From: Acanthochlamys bracteata
Taxonomy: Eukaryota > Streptophyta > Magnoliopsida > Pandanales > Velloziaceae
NCBI GenBank assembly: GCA_019914995.1
Contig: CM034126.1
Span: 14,079,001-14,143,000, forward strand
Direction: 5' to 3'
DNA: 64,000 nt
The notes beneath the pieces are model-generated. The model had not been told where the DNA came from, searched no databases, and worked only from the letters and a program-made list of their open reading frames with translations. The position numbers and the translations under genes are program-made. This document shows, one piece after another, positions 35,600 through 47,581 of this stretch (position 1 is its first letter; each line of letters begins with the position of its first letter).

Positions 35600-38500
35600 G
35601 TTGCGATAGCTAGCAAGTACGAGATTGAGAAGTTCAATGAGAGCAACTACACATTGTGGAGAGCAAGGCTATTGGCGGTTCTTGCAAAGGAGAACTGTTT
35701 GGGAGCATTAGAGAATCGGTCAAGTGATCTTCCGGAGGAAAGATGGCAGAAGATTGAGCGAAATATTTTAGCACACATTCATCTTACCTAGGCCAATGAT
35801 ATCTTGCTGAGTGTACTGGAAAAGACCGCAAAGGAGATATAGGAGAAGCTGGAAAAAACTTATGCTAAAAAGTCACCGCAATATTCTATTTTCTTAATGA
35901 GAAAGATGTATTCTCTACGCATGTTGGACTCAGCTTCTGCTTCAGGGCACTTGGGTTCATTGGAGGCTTTGTTTTCTCAATTGACAACGTTGGGAAAGAA
36001 GATAAATACTAATGAACGTGCCTTGATCCTTCTACAAAGCCTTCCTATGACCAGGTAGTGATCAACCTCACTAGTATGACTAATATAGATTCTCTTGTTT
36101 ATGATGAGGTAGCAGCAGCTGTTTTTTAAGAAGAAGGTCGCCGCAAACGCAAACAAGAGATTGTATCTGGTGGGCACCAAGCTGAAGCCTTATTCATTGC
36201 ACAAGATAGTTTGGGTAAGAAACGGAAATTCAATAACGGCTCTGGACAGAAAAAAAACAAGCGACAGGTGAAGTGTTATGCCTGTGGAAAGTTTGAACAT
36301 TTCAAAAGAGAATGTAAGACCATGACAAATAAGGTTGGAGGTACGGATCCCTCGAAGTCCCTTACTTGTGTGACGTACAACTCTGATGATGGTGAGGCTC
36401 TAGTGGGAGAGACGGTGGTTGCGTCAAAACTCTCAGATGACTGGATCTTGAACTCGGGAGCATCCTGGCACATGACTTCTAGAAGAGATTTGTTTCATCA
36501 CTATAAAGTTATTTCTGGAGGTGCCTTGTGGATGGGAAATGGACAAGTCCTTGAAGTTGCTAGAGTCGGTTCCATCAAGCTTAGAGCAAATGATGAAAAT
36601 GTATGCATCATCAGTAAGGTACGTCATGTACGTGGTCTTACAAAAAATTTATTATCTTTAGGACAACTGGATAACCTAAGCTGCAAGACTCGTGTTGGAA
36701 GCGGGATTATGGAGGTTATTAAAAACGGGCAGAAGATCTTGTAAGCTGAAAAAATTGACTCAAACCTATATAAAGTGCATGAGGTGACACTGACGAATGG
36801 AGAAGCTTGTGTTGCATCAAGCAACATTGAGAATATCACGCGAGTGTGACACCTGAAATTAGGGCATATCTCGGAACGTGGTTTGAAGATCCTCAGTGAT
36901 CGGAAGCTTCTGCCAGAATTATCCGACGTAAAGTTACCATTCTGCGAGGAATGTGTCACCAGTAAGCAGCATCGGGCAAAGTTTGGGATATCAGTTTTCA
37001 GAGCCAAAGACAAACTCCGTCGTAAAGTGTGGGAGTCACCGCACTATCTCTTGGTGGTGCTAAATATTTTGTTTCATTTATTGATAATTTTTTCAGGAGA
37101 AGTTGGGTGTTCCCAATCCGAAGAAAGTCGGAAGTTTTTGAGGTGTTCAAGTTCTTCAAAGCACGGGTAGAATTTGATTCCAGCAGCAGGATCAAGTGCC
37201 TTAGATCGGACAATGGTGGAGAATACAATAGTGCGGAGTTTGTTACTCTCTTGGCATTAGAAGGGATAAAAAGACAGTCAACGGTGGCTTACACGCCTCA
37301 GCAGAATGTAGTAGCTGAACGATTCAATCGAACACTAGGCGAAGCGGGGTCGTCTTTATACTACAAAGGGTGGTCACGCCACATAGTTTTTTAGCGAAGC
37401 GAAGACCGCTTTATATATGTTGAATCGTATTCCTTCTACTGCCATCGATTTGAAAATTCCAATGGAACTGTGGACTGGTGCCACTTTTGATTATTCTCGT
37501 CTGTATATTTTTGATTGTCCGGTGTATGTGATGTATAATGCCCAGGAAAGAACCAAACTGGATCCAAAGTTCAGAAGATGCATATTCTTGGGATATGCTG
37601 AAGATGTTTTGGGGTATCATTTATGGGATCCTACTGCCCATAAAGTTATCTTCAGCAGGGATATCATCTTTGCGGAGGACCAGCTGCAAAAAGAGTGACT
37701 GATCGCGATGATGCAAGGGAGAAGGAGGCATCACTCCCAGTGATGACCACATCGGTACTAGAGAAGAATGATGAAAAAGACAATCCTAATCTTGAGCTTA
37801 TAATAGCGGATGAGCACATAGAAGAGGATGGAGTTCCCAGGCCTACGTCCCTTAGGCGTTCAACTCGCAAGAAAAAAACACCTGAGAAGTATGAGGACTA
37901 TTTTATGGAGTTACCTCAATCTGTATATTGCTTATTCGCAGAGGATGAAGAGCCATCTTCTCTCAAAGAAGCGCTGGAGAGTTCAGATGCGTCTCTGTGG
38001 ATGAAAGCTATGTAGAAAAAGCTTGAGACGCTTCATAAAAATAGGACATTGGAGCTGGTACCTCTGCCCCAAGGCCTTAAGGCTATTGGAAATAAATAGG
38101 TCTACAAGATCAAGCGAAGCAGCATTGATCAAGTAGAACGGTATCGTGCTCGGCTGGTGGTGAAAGGTTACGCACAGAAGAAAGGGATCGACTTTGATGA
38201 GATCTTCTCTCCAGTGGTACGTTTAACAACTATTCGTGTGTTCTTAGCACTGTGTGCATCATCGGATCTCCATCTTGAACAGCTCGATGTGAAGACGGCG
38301 TTTTTGTACGGAGAGCTCGAAGAGGAGATATATATGGTCCAGCCAGAGGCTTTGCCGTTAAAGGCAGGAAAGATCTGATTTGTCGGTTGCCAAATCTCTT
38401 TATAGGCTTAAACAAGCACCGCGGTGTTGGTAGAAGAGATTTGATTATTGTATCGGGAGCCTTGGATACAGCAAGCTTGTCTCAGACTCTTATGTGTACA

Positions 38501-39575
38501 TCAAGAGATTTAAGGGAGGTGAGTTTGTCATCTTACTGCTGTATGTGGATGATATACTTGTAGCAGGTCCAAGCATGGATCATATCCAACAATTGAAGGC
38601 TCAACTGGCTAGTGAATTCGATACCAAGGACTTGGGGCCGGCAAATAGAATCCTAGGGATGCAGATATGGCGAGATAGAGGCAATAGAGAGATTCGGCTG
38701 TCTCATGCTAGCTATTTGAGAAAAGTGTTGGAACTGTTCAATATGTATGGTGGTAAGCCGATGTCTATCCCACTCTCTATTAGTCTCAAACTATCCTCTT
38801 TGTTATCCCCTAGCCAGGAGGAAGAGAGGATAGAGATGTCTCGGATACCATATGCATAAGCAATGGGAAGCCTAATGTATGCCATGATTTACACTCGACC
38901 TGACATTGCACATGCAGTGGGAGTGGTAAGTAGATTTATGACATGTCCTGACATTTAGCATTGGAAGGCGGTAAAGAAGATTCCTCGGTATGTGAAAGGA
39001 ACCTTGAATGCTGCATTGTGTTATAGAGGATCTGATTTTGTTGTTAAAGGGTCTGTTGATGTAGACTACACAGGTGATTTAGATAAGAGGAAATCTACCT
39101 CTGGTTATGTGTTTATTCTTGGAGGTGGTGCTGTCAGTTGGTGTTCTAAATTGCAGTCCGTGGTAGCTCTATCTATGACGGAAGCTGAGTATATGGCAAC
39201 AATACAAGCATGCAAGGAAGGGATCTGGATGAAGAGACTGTTGGAAGAACTTGGGTAAAAATATGAGACTCTATCTATGTTTTGTGATAGCTAAGTGCAT
39301 TGCATCTTGCAAGAAACCCAGCACTTCATTCCAGAACAAAACATATAGATATTCAGTATCATTACGTACGGGAGGTGGTTTCCAGTAGGAGCATTGATAT
39401 GCTCAAGATTCCTACCAATGGAAACCCTGCGGATGCCTTAACTAAGATGGTAATCCTTGACAAGTTTTTATTTAGTAAATCTCTGTATGGAATCACAATG
39501 AAGAACAGCATTGGATATGACAAAAAAGCCGAAAAAAAATTACTTCAAGATAGCAATAGAACCGAGGGAAGATAG
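35600..39575 (+). pseudogene. copia element 2 gag-pol remnant
   Basis: Gag starts near 35612 (KFNESNYTLWRARL) and is interrupted by TAG codons at 35789 and near 35838. The piece at 36211-36744 has the zinc knuckle CYACGKFEHFKREC and then WILNSGASWHMT, where the protease catalytic Asp of DSGA is replaced by Asn. Integrase pieces follow (CLRSDNGGEYNS near 37198; TPQQNVVAERFNRT near 37293). RT pieces include GIDFDEIFSPVVRLTTIRV near 38187 and the YVDDIL box near 38540. RNase H is at 38992-39258 (KSTSGYVFILGGGAVSW) with a tail to 39575. Most interruptions are TAG or TAA where CAG, CAA or TGG would be expected. No function is likely and none is reconstructed here. Confidence 0.9.
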
Positions 39576-39732
39576 ACAACGATATGAGGTAAAGGAAATC
39601 AGCTAGCATGCATGCTAGCCCTGCTCCTCTCAGTCGTATCTATTTTCAGTGTCATCGAATTTTGGCACTTACGTATCGATTTTCTTGTTATTCTTGGATT
39701 GCAATTTACAAAGTGTCTTTAAGTGGGAGATT

Positions 39733-40272
39733 TGTTAGACATTGTAAAGCACTATGTAAATTAGTGGTTAACAAATTAAATATGTATTCATGTTGGAATG
39801 TTAAAAGATTAAGAAAGATAAAACACTACCCATGAAGTTGGAAAGTTAAAGAAGTTGAAGCATCTAATGGAAGATGGAAAGCCAAAGGACTCAATTAATG
39901 GAAAGGTTTGGAAATTCAATAGTCTTTTTGGCACACTATATATATATGGATAATAATTACTTATTTGAAGCATCAATCACACCATTCAGAATATCAAGTG
40001 TGAAAAATAGAAGCAAAGTATTCTAGTTAGAAGTTCCACTTATAATGTAATACAAGAGTTTGTAATTGCTTTGAGTTAGTGATTTCCTTAAAGACTAGTT
40101 TGCCTTCCCATAGGGTTTTTCTTATTTTTTTCCACGTAATTCTTTTGTCTTTGTGTTTGTTTTGCTCTTTTCTCAATTCTCATATTGCTTACGCAAGATC
40201 CTTTAGTGTGTCTATATTTCCGCTGCATCTATCGACAACCGAACACACTCGCTATTTCTAAATGTCCGTAAC
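39733..40272 (+). repeat. 3' LTR of copia element 2, anomalous end
   Basis: Matches the 5' LTR from TGTTAGACATTG to CTATTTCTA at 40260. The 5' LTR then ends ACA, but here AATGTCCGTAAC follows before TTGTA. Either the last three bases are lost or about ten bases are inserted. Confidence 0.8.
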
Positions 40273-40317
40273 TTGTATGCATGAGTCACTCGCAGTAGCT
40301 AGGAGTTGAAAAAGTAA

Positions 40318-40611
40318 GGGCGTATTTTAAATGCCCATAACTGAGTTTCGTAAAAATGAAAAGTAAGAAGTATAGTTTTTAGAAAAATAAAATAAATATG
40401 GAGTTCAGTATTTGTATTTCAATAAATTTTAAAAGTGTGCTAAAAATTAAAAGATATAGTTGTATTGAAAAATATGTAAATAAAAAAATTAGAACTATAA
40501 TTTCGTATGTGAAAGTGGAATTCTGAATTTTTTGTGTAATTAAAATATACGAACTATTCGGAACTCAAAATTTGGCAAAAAAATAAAACTACGGACATTT
40601 AAAACACGTCC
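40318..40611. mobile_element. MITE family C, copy 1, flanked by TAA
   Basis: Begins GGGCGTATTTTAAATGCCCA and ends TGGACATTTAAAACACGTCC-like inverse sequence; about 19 of 23 terminal bases pair. TAA lies directly on both sides (40315-40317, 40612-40614), the duplication length expected for PIF/Harbinger (Tourist) elements. Copies 2 and 3 are at about 48632-48921 and 50280-50578. Confidence 0.7.
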
Positions 40612-41340
40612 TAAAAGCAAGATTCATGTTTTAAAGTATCTTTTGCTTCATTATCGGTCGACTAATTAGTTCGACTAATTTGATTTTAACCGATCAAAGT
40701 AGTACGTACGTAGACAAACGAAAATGCTTTTGGATTCTTGCCGAATAATCACTTTCAGTCAAATTTTGCAACGAAGAGTTTTGAACAAAAAAGAACAGAA
40801 CAGAACAGTTAAGCCCGGAAGGTGTACAGATCAGTGGTTATCTTTACGTGAGAGCAAAAGCCACCGTTACCTTTTTGGAGTAGGAAACAAGTTAGGAAAA
40901 GAATCAATCCATTAATTTATCAAGCACTAATTTATTAGTACGCGAAAATATTTAATTTGTGTACAATACAACTAATGTTAGTGATGACAGATCAATTAAA
41001 TGAAATATTCTTCACAATGTATGTATTTCTGCTGTATTTCATCATTCCGAAAACGATCAAAATAATAATAAAAGAAACACAGCCAAGAATATGTAGCTAC
41101 AGAATTAATCAAAAGAATCAGTTCTTTGTTGATAGATCAATTAACCGATAACAAAAAAAAAAAAAGTAGAAACATATGTAGTGTATGTAATTCACATGAA
41201 ATCCATATAATCCCCAATGTTGTTATAATAACTCGAAGAATTAATTCATATCTAAAATAATTAATTAAAAAAAACGAGAATTTTGCTTTCACTGGCTGAG
41301 GAATGTAAGCCGAGCACGACTACGGTGCTTGGTATCTCCA
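40612..41340. other. 3' flank of the zinc-finger gene
   Basis: AT-rich sequence without a credible ORF between a MITE and the 3' end of the minus-strand zinc-finger gene. Confidence 0.5.
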
Positions 41341-42129
41341 TCAGTAATGGCAACCAACAAGAGCCGGAGACGGTAACAACAACGGCGCAATCGGCGGAAC
41401 TAGAAACTGTTCCGGATCACTAACGTCGTCATCAGAAGGCGCCGGAAGGTTGAGATCTAATTCCAGAAAGTTCTTCTCCTTCTTTTCCTCTGCCGGAACA
41501 AGCGGCCGGTGTCTTCGCATATGTCCCCCGAGCGCTTGACCAGACGAAAACTCCGAACCACATATCGAACACTCGTGAACCTTCTGTTTCTTTGCCGGAA
41601 CCACAACGACCACCGGCGTCGTCACCGGTGTCTTCTCTGCCGATCTCATCAAAAGTCCTTCTATCTCATGGTCAGAAGCTACTATTGTTGCTACTGTAAT
41701 CGTAGGCTGCGCCGGAGAGTTTTCGGAAGTAATCTTCGGCTTTTTATGACTTGCTCGGTGTCCACCTAGAGCTTGGAAAGATGGGAAACACTTGTTGCAT
41801 GTTTTACACTCGTACACATAACCACGGGTAATAGAAGAAGTAGTAGTAGTAGTAACTGCTGCAGTTCTATCGCCGGCGGCGGCGGTTGGAGAAGTACGTC
41901 CTTGAGCAAGAAGGATGAGACAGTTAGCCATGTCTTCTTCTTCTTCTTCTTCGGTAAGAATAGTAGTACTGTTTGATGACTCTGCAGATGAAGACGACGA
42001 TGTCGAAATCGACAGTGAAGATACAACAACTGACGCCGGTTGTTTCGGAATCGAACGCTGTCGCTTCGTCCGCTTTCCTTTCACGACTGCTGCTGCTGCT
42101 ACCGTCGTTGTTTCGTCGCCCCCTTCCAT
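41341..42129 (-). CDS. C2H2 zinc-finger transcriptional repressor, ZAT5-like (C1-2i type)
   Basis: An intronless 262-codon ORF on the minus strand. In order: basic nuclear-localisation B-box KGKRTKRQR (residues 17-25), acidic tract and L-box EEEEEDMANCLILLAQ (60-76), first plant zinc finger YECKTCNKCFPSFQALGGH (106-124), second finger HECSICGSEFSSGQALGGH (185-203), and an EAR repression motif LELDLNLPAP (222-231). The two QALGGH fingers bind AG/CT-rich promoter elements and the EAR motif recruits TOPLESS-type corepressors. The ending ALVGCHY matches the ZAT5/ZAT14-type tail. Such genes are intronless and stress-responsive in other plants. The middle has Ser/Thr and poly-Val/Thr runs from simple-repeat codons. 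Confidence 0.95.
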   Translation of the reverse strand: MEGGDETTTVAAAAVVKGKRTKRQRSIPKQPASVVVSSLSISTSSSSSAESSNSTTILTEEEEEEDMANCLILLAQGRTSPTAAAGDRTAAVTTTTTSSITRGYVYECKTCNKCFPSFQALGGHRASHKKPKITSENSPAQPTITVATIVASDHEIEGLLMRSAEKTPVTTPVVVVVPAKKQKVHECSICGSEFSSGQALGGHMRRHRPLVPAEEKKEKNFLELDLNLPAPSDDDVSDPEQFLVPPIAPLLLPSPALVGCHY

Positions 42130-42226
42130 AACAATAGCGAGTTCAAATTGAATACTAAGAGTGGAGAAAGTTTAACAATGAGTTAGCTAGAGTGAATAGA
42201 AGATAAGAAGGAAGAAGAGTTGGGCC

Positions 42227-42238
42227 TATATATAAATA
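42227..42238 (-). promoter_or_regulatory. TATA box of the ZAT5-like gene
   Basis: Minus-strand TATTTATATATA about 100 bases upstream of the start codon at 42129. Confidence 0.6.
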
Positions 42239-45200
42239 GCAAGAAAAGGAAATGAGAAGAAGTGAGAAGCAGCCCAGTTGTTTCTCTTCCGTGACTGAAG
42301 AGTAACCGCCCCCTTTTTTCGGTTGGCTACCTCTCACAACTTCTGCTCTCACGCACATTCATTCATTTATTTTTCTTATTTGAGTAATTATTACTATAAT
42401 CGCCGAATAATTATTCTTCACAGTAATACAAGCGATTGTTATGACATTATCTGTACTGTAATTACAGCAAAAATGTATGCAATACATACATGCATACATT
42501 TAATATGCATACATTTATGACAGAGTAATTAAATACTGTATGCAAAGAATCTAAAGTATAAAAAGCATCTACTTAATCTTCTAAAAAGTGAGAGTGGTGG
42601 GAATTAGGTGAAGAGTGGACCAAATGGAAGTAGAAGAGTTGTGGAGAAGAGAAACCGGTGGGAAGGAGGAGAGTGGAATTGGATATAATAATAATAACAG
42701 TTAAAAAAGTAGAGAATAATATAGAAAAAAGTAGGGCTGGTCTAACTCCCCTTAACTGAAAATGGGGTCCTCCTCATTTTCTATAAGATAGCTGTGGAAT
42801 ACTTTGCTCACTCACAAAGTTTATTTTTATTTTATTTTCTTCTTTTTTGTTAAAACTTGTAAGGATAGCCGAGCATAATATTAAAAAAAAAAGGGATAAA
42901 AATAGAATTGATAATTTTTGTGATTGAGGAAAAAATTCTGATGATAACTTCAAATTGAAGCGGTGTTTATAGCAACTTCACTAATTTGACATATAGGCAT
43001 TGCTTGAAGTTCTTATATTTCTACTCATCAGTGGTTGGTTGTGGTTTAGGTGGTTTGCAAAAAAAGTGAAGCGAAATACTAATAAGTTTTTGGTAGGAGT
43101 GAAGTTGCTAGCTAGAATGGTCATTAATTACTCTCACTGACTAGGTGAGCAATGAAGAAGCCTAAAAAATAATCATGGAGAGCATGTTGTTTTGATTTTA
43201 TCCATTACCTTATCATATACTAAAAGACCTCTTCTAGCTTTTGTTTTGGGGGTCCATGACATGCCTCACCACTCATCATCTACCATATTTTCTTCCAATT
43301 TTTAAAACTCTCTCTTAAAAACAAAATGTCAACAAACAATTTAAAAAGAAATGAAAAATAGGAGTTTTATAAATTTTGTTGTCTTGGAAGCAAAGTTGCC
43401 AGTAGTAGGTGTAGGAGCGCAAGGCTGGAGATGGAGATGGAAGAGCAACAGCTACAGGCCATTATATATTTTCTTCATTCTTAGTTTGCTTTTAATGAAT
43501 TGATTTAACTATTTTCTCCAAATATTTGGATCTATCTTTCATTATTGGCGTATTTTTTCACACTTACAACTCAATTTTGTTATTAAAAAATTATTTTTAT
43601 TTTCTTTATTTTTTATTATTGGCGTATTGCTTTTAATAAATACATATTATTTTTTTATCCTAATAGCTGGATCTATGTTTCAATATTTCAGTTGATATTT
43701 TTTAATAATTTTTTTATAATATTTTATAAATTTATTAAAAATTTTAAAAATTATTTAAAAATTTAATATTATTACTTATTTATTTTTTTATTTTTAAATA
43801 AATTAATAGAGTTTGTTTTTATAAAAGTGAAATATTTTCGTTTTAGAAAAACTAATTTTTAAAGATACTCCCATATTTCAGCTAAGAATTAAGATAACCT
43901 GCTTGGCATGACGTTTAAGTATCTCTTTAACATTTCAAACTAAAAAAATAAATATAATTTTAAAACACTTTTTCAAAAATTTAGTAAGTATAAATAAATA
44001 TATGTTATAAAATTATTATACATATAAAAAATTTTTAAAACGTTTTTTTCAAAAGTTTCTATTTTTAGCTTTTCCAAACATGTCTTCACTAAAACTTCTA
44101 ACAACTGCTTTAATTTCAAATTAATTACATCTTATTAGAATGTGGTAAGCTTGTATATTTCTTTGAAAATAATAAGAAATAGATATGATTTGTGCTTTTT
44201 AATTTGGGAAAAAAAAAAAACAACTTATCCAAATCTTTAAACAAGGAACTATTTAATCCCCAAATAACAAAAATATATGAAATTGGATCAAACTAGTGGC
44301 GAAAATATCCTTTAATTGACCTTGACTTTTATAAATAGTAATTGTTAATACACTAGTGTTATAGAGGCTTGATTTTGATTTATAATGCAGTGCCACTACT
44401 TGAATTACTGACGTGATCATCTTCGCTAGCTTAGTGTGTACACGTTAGTTAAGCTGCCTCTTCAAATAATAATAATAATAATACTTTAATAACTTTTGTT
44501 GCATTAGTTGATAATGATTAGTGTATAAAATATTTAATTAAGAAAAGATCAAGTTGATAATGTGGAAGAATAGATCTCTAGCTAATTGGTGATTAATTAG
44601 TACGAGTCAAAGATGTTTAAGATGTTTTTTTTTTTTTCTTTTGCGCAAAAGTTGTTGATTTCTTCTTCGAGTTATGCTCTGCACGAAATATTACTTTTTT
44701 TCGGTTCTTAAAGTTTAACGAATTATAGTTTGCACGAAATGTTATAAGGTAATAATTATTTGGATAATATTACATTACTAATTGAAAAAATGATTAGTAA
44801 TATATGTATGGAGTATTGCAAGCCAGGAATATAAGTAGGTGAATATCTACTCAACAATTATTCAGAAGTAGAAGGTGTTAAAAATTTTCAGCAAATATTA
44901 GCAGTTAATTAGTTAGGATTGTGTAATAGTCTTACCTCAATGTAGCTCAAAGATAAAAAGAGTTGAATTAATCAATATTACCTTAATTAATTAATTAGGA
45001 CTGTGTAGTTATAAATATAAATAAGACAACACACTTTTAGTGCTATAAGAGTCAGGTAAATACTAAAATGTAGTCACAAATTATACTCATTTTTAGTGAT
45101 AATATTTTTTAGTGTTGATACTTGAAAGTAAACCTCAAGTCATTTCTACGCTAAAAAATTGTTTATACTTTCATACATATTTATATATTTACAAAATTGA

Positions 45201-46350
45201 TTTGAATTAAAATTAGCTATAGTTTTTGATAAACAATCTCTTCGAGCTATAGAATTAGAACATAATTTACTTTTCATGAGTATTTTGACCGATCATTTGT
45301 GTTTTTTTGACTTTGAAAGTGAGATTTTAGAAGTGAGTTGTTAGAAATAATATTATTAAAAATAATGTATTTTTTTTTTTGTATTAGAAAATATGTTAGA
45401 AGTAATTTTTTATTTTTTTTAATAAAAAATAAGTTAAAAATAATTTTTTAATAGAAAAAAAATAACTTTTTAGTGTAAAAGAAAGCATCCTTAATTTTTT
45501 AAACTATTTAGCTAGAGAGCAAGAGCATGCATTTTTGTGTATAGTGCAAACAATCCCATGTGTCTCTAATCTCTTAGGAGGGTGATTTTTAAATTTTAAT
45601 TAGCTTTCAACCTAACAGTAGTTAGGTATAGTTAGCTTGATATTTGGTGCTTATTTGTCATTATCAGTTAATAATAGCTACAAATCCAAATCTTCACCTA
45701 TCGTTTAATTCAGCAGTCAATCCTATGCAGATGCACGCTAGGTGATAAAACTGATGAAGACTTGTTAAAAAATTTTGAAAGGTCCCTTACTACTAAATCA
45801 AAGGGTTGTTATATTAAGAGGTATTTGAAAATATTTATAGAAAATATTTTTATTTTATTTTTTTATCTATAATAATTACAAAATAAATAATAATAATAAT
45901 TTATGACTTAAAATTTTTATATATTTTAAATTTTTAAATAAAATTTATAAAATATTATAAAATATTTATTAAAAATATATAATTAAAAAATTTTAAAATG
46001 CTTTGTGGAATGTTAGTTCAAACGTCCCGTAAGAGTTTGAGCTTGTAACTTTTTCATCCTTATAACTTACTTTTGTTTATGAAAAAATTACTTCAACTCA
46101 CGATTCAGCTACACCAAGAAAATAAAATTTTAATTTTAATTTATTTTTTCATAGAAAAATACATAAATTAAGTTTATTTTTAATAATATTATTTATAATA
46201 GCGTACTTTTAAATAACTCATTTTTAGTCCAAAATAATACATTATTAATCTCACTTAGTTTCAAAAACTTCTAGAGATGTTATATCATTAGATAAATGCA
46301 GCAGAATTGTTTATGGAAGTATGTACGTAAGTAGCGTATGATACATTTGA
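42239..46350. other. gene-free AT-rich region with several MITE-like inserts
   Basis: Upstream of the zinc-finger gene. AT-rich inserts with the same style of core (runs of AAATTTTT/TATTTTTTA) and GC-containing tips lie at about 43660-43880, 45297-45492 and 45820-46032. An (AAT)n run is near 44466. No credible ORF or RNA gene seen. Confidence 0.5.
45297..45492. mobile_element. MITE-like element, family B, second copy
   Basis: Shares GACTTTGAAAGTGAG near the left tip, AATAAAAAATAA-type core words and GTGTAAAAGAA at the right tip with the insert at 32157-32356. Confidence 0.45.
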
Positions 46351-46385
46351 TTGGGCTGAAAATTAGACCAAGAACGGCCCTAATT
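46351..46385 (+). promoter_or_regulatory. site II-like promoter words upstream of the SmE remnant
   Basis: TTGGGCTG followed by CGGCCCTAATT about 230-260 bases before the ATG. Site II and telo-box-like words are frequent in promoters of plant housekeeping genes. Consistent with the copy having carried its own promoter. Confidence 0.35.
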
Positions 46386-46608
46386 ACATTTACCAGGCTA
46401 GGCAACTTCTAGGTTCTAGCCTAATTAAGAGAAGCCCAGCCCGTTATCTGACTTTGAATGTGTTGGTTGCTGTTGCGGCTGGTCTGTTCTGTCATTGTTT
46501 TTTCTGTTCTCTTCGTGCTCTGGAGTTCTACAAATTTAGAGAGCTCGGTTCGCAATCTGTTGACGGGAATCAAAATTGAACTTTTAGGTTTCTTGGATTC
46601 CTGCAACC

Positions 46609-46846
46609 ATGCCGTCTACCAAGGTCCAGTGGGTCATGACTCAACCAACTGTAAGCCCTATTGATAGAATACCTTTTGTTGGATCAATTTTTTTTCCCCT
46701 CTTTTTATTTGGTTTAATTTGTGAGTTGACGTGAGGATGATGAACGTTCTGTTTTTTTTTTTTTATTGTTGATGGACATAGAAAGCCCCCATTCAGATTT
46801 AGTTGTTTAAGCAAAAGAATTTGAGGATCGACGGACGAATAATTGT
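46609..46846 (+). pseudogene. fragment of small nuclear ribonucleoprotein SmE gene
   Basis: An ATG at 46609 opens MPSTKVQWVMTQPT and is followed by a GT donor at 46651. From memory of the family, this matches the start of plant SmE (MASTKVQRIMTQP). A second segment from 46782, after an AG, matches the Sm1 part KARIQIWLFEQKDLRIEGRI but carries a TAG in place of the Trp codon (46798-46800) and two other changes; it ends at a GTAAGA donor-like site. The short exon expected between them (NLIFRFLQ region) is absent, as are the later exons (Sm2 motif) as far as I can read to 47.6 kb. SmE is a core component of the heptameric Sm ring of spliceosomal snRNPs. This copy retains intron sequence, so it came from a segmental DNA copy, not retroposition. 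Confidence 0.8.
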
Positions 46847-47581
46847 AAGACAAGCAGCACTAGCTAAGAGTTGTTCTTGTATTCTCATATCTTGGGATGA
46901 ACGCATGTTTTTTTTTTTATTTTTAAGAAATATTCTGAATGAGTTGCAGGTTTAGTTATGTGAGCTGAGGTGGTAAATTTTTGTGGAATTGCTGTTTCTT
47001 TATTGAGAGAAAACTTATTTCGCATTAGCTTTTACTACGTTCAGACGCTTTGCATTCTCAATAAAGAAATTGAATGAAATCAATTGAATTTTTTTCTCTA
47101 GCAAATTTGCATGCACTAGTAATATGCAATCCCTAATTGCTCAACAGTTGTTCTAGCAAATGTGTTGCCTTAAAAAGAATACGGATATTCAGATTTGGGG
47201 TATTAGGTGTTTTTAGTCGCAATGAGAATGTGATGGCTACCATGTTTTACTACTAATTTTTCTGTAGACACAACTTTTTGTGAGGATTGCAGGAACTTAT
47301 TGTAGTATGACCAACAGAGAGGAGAGAATACAAAGGTCATTATAAGTTAATAAAGCTAGTTTATGAACTCTTGAATAGAAGCTGCAAGAATTTCGCTTGA
47401 ATAGAAGCTGCAAGTTCATATATGCACTAGCTGCCTCTTGCTATTACTATTCTCAAACTTAATTGTGCAAGGAGCCACTTATATACTGAAAGAAGAGCTC
47501 TACAAAATCTTCAAGTAGCGGTGATATTAATTGCCGTGATGACTTACAAGCGGATACAGCAATAAGTTCCCATTTAAGGTT
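46847..47581. other. decayed 3' side of the SmE copy and spacer
   Basis: I find no match to the remaining SmE exons. A short direct repeat, CTTGAATAGAAGCTGCAAG, occurs twice around 47370-47414. No other gene seen. Confidence 0.5.

Larger units (their letters stand above)
35049..40272 (+). mobile_element. Ty1/copia LTR retrotransposon 2, Tork/Tnt1-like, degenerate
   Basis: 5' LTR 35049-35576, primer site TGGCATCAGAGCC at 35579-35591, gag-protease-integrase-RT-RNase H region 35600-39575, purine tract AAGTGGGAGA at 39721-39730 and 3' LTR from 39733. GIDFDEIFSPVV, LDVKTAFLYGELEEEIYM and the purine tract fit the Tork/Tnt1 lineage. The reading frame is broken many times. The LTRs differ at many sites, mostly transitions. 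TTGTA precedes the 5' LTR (35044-35048) and recurs at 40273-40277 after 12 extra bases at the 3' LTR end. The LTR fragment at 33977-34315 belongs to the same family. Confidence 0.92.
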
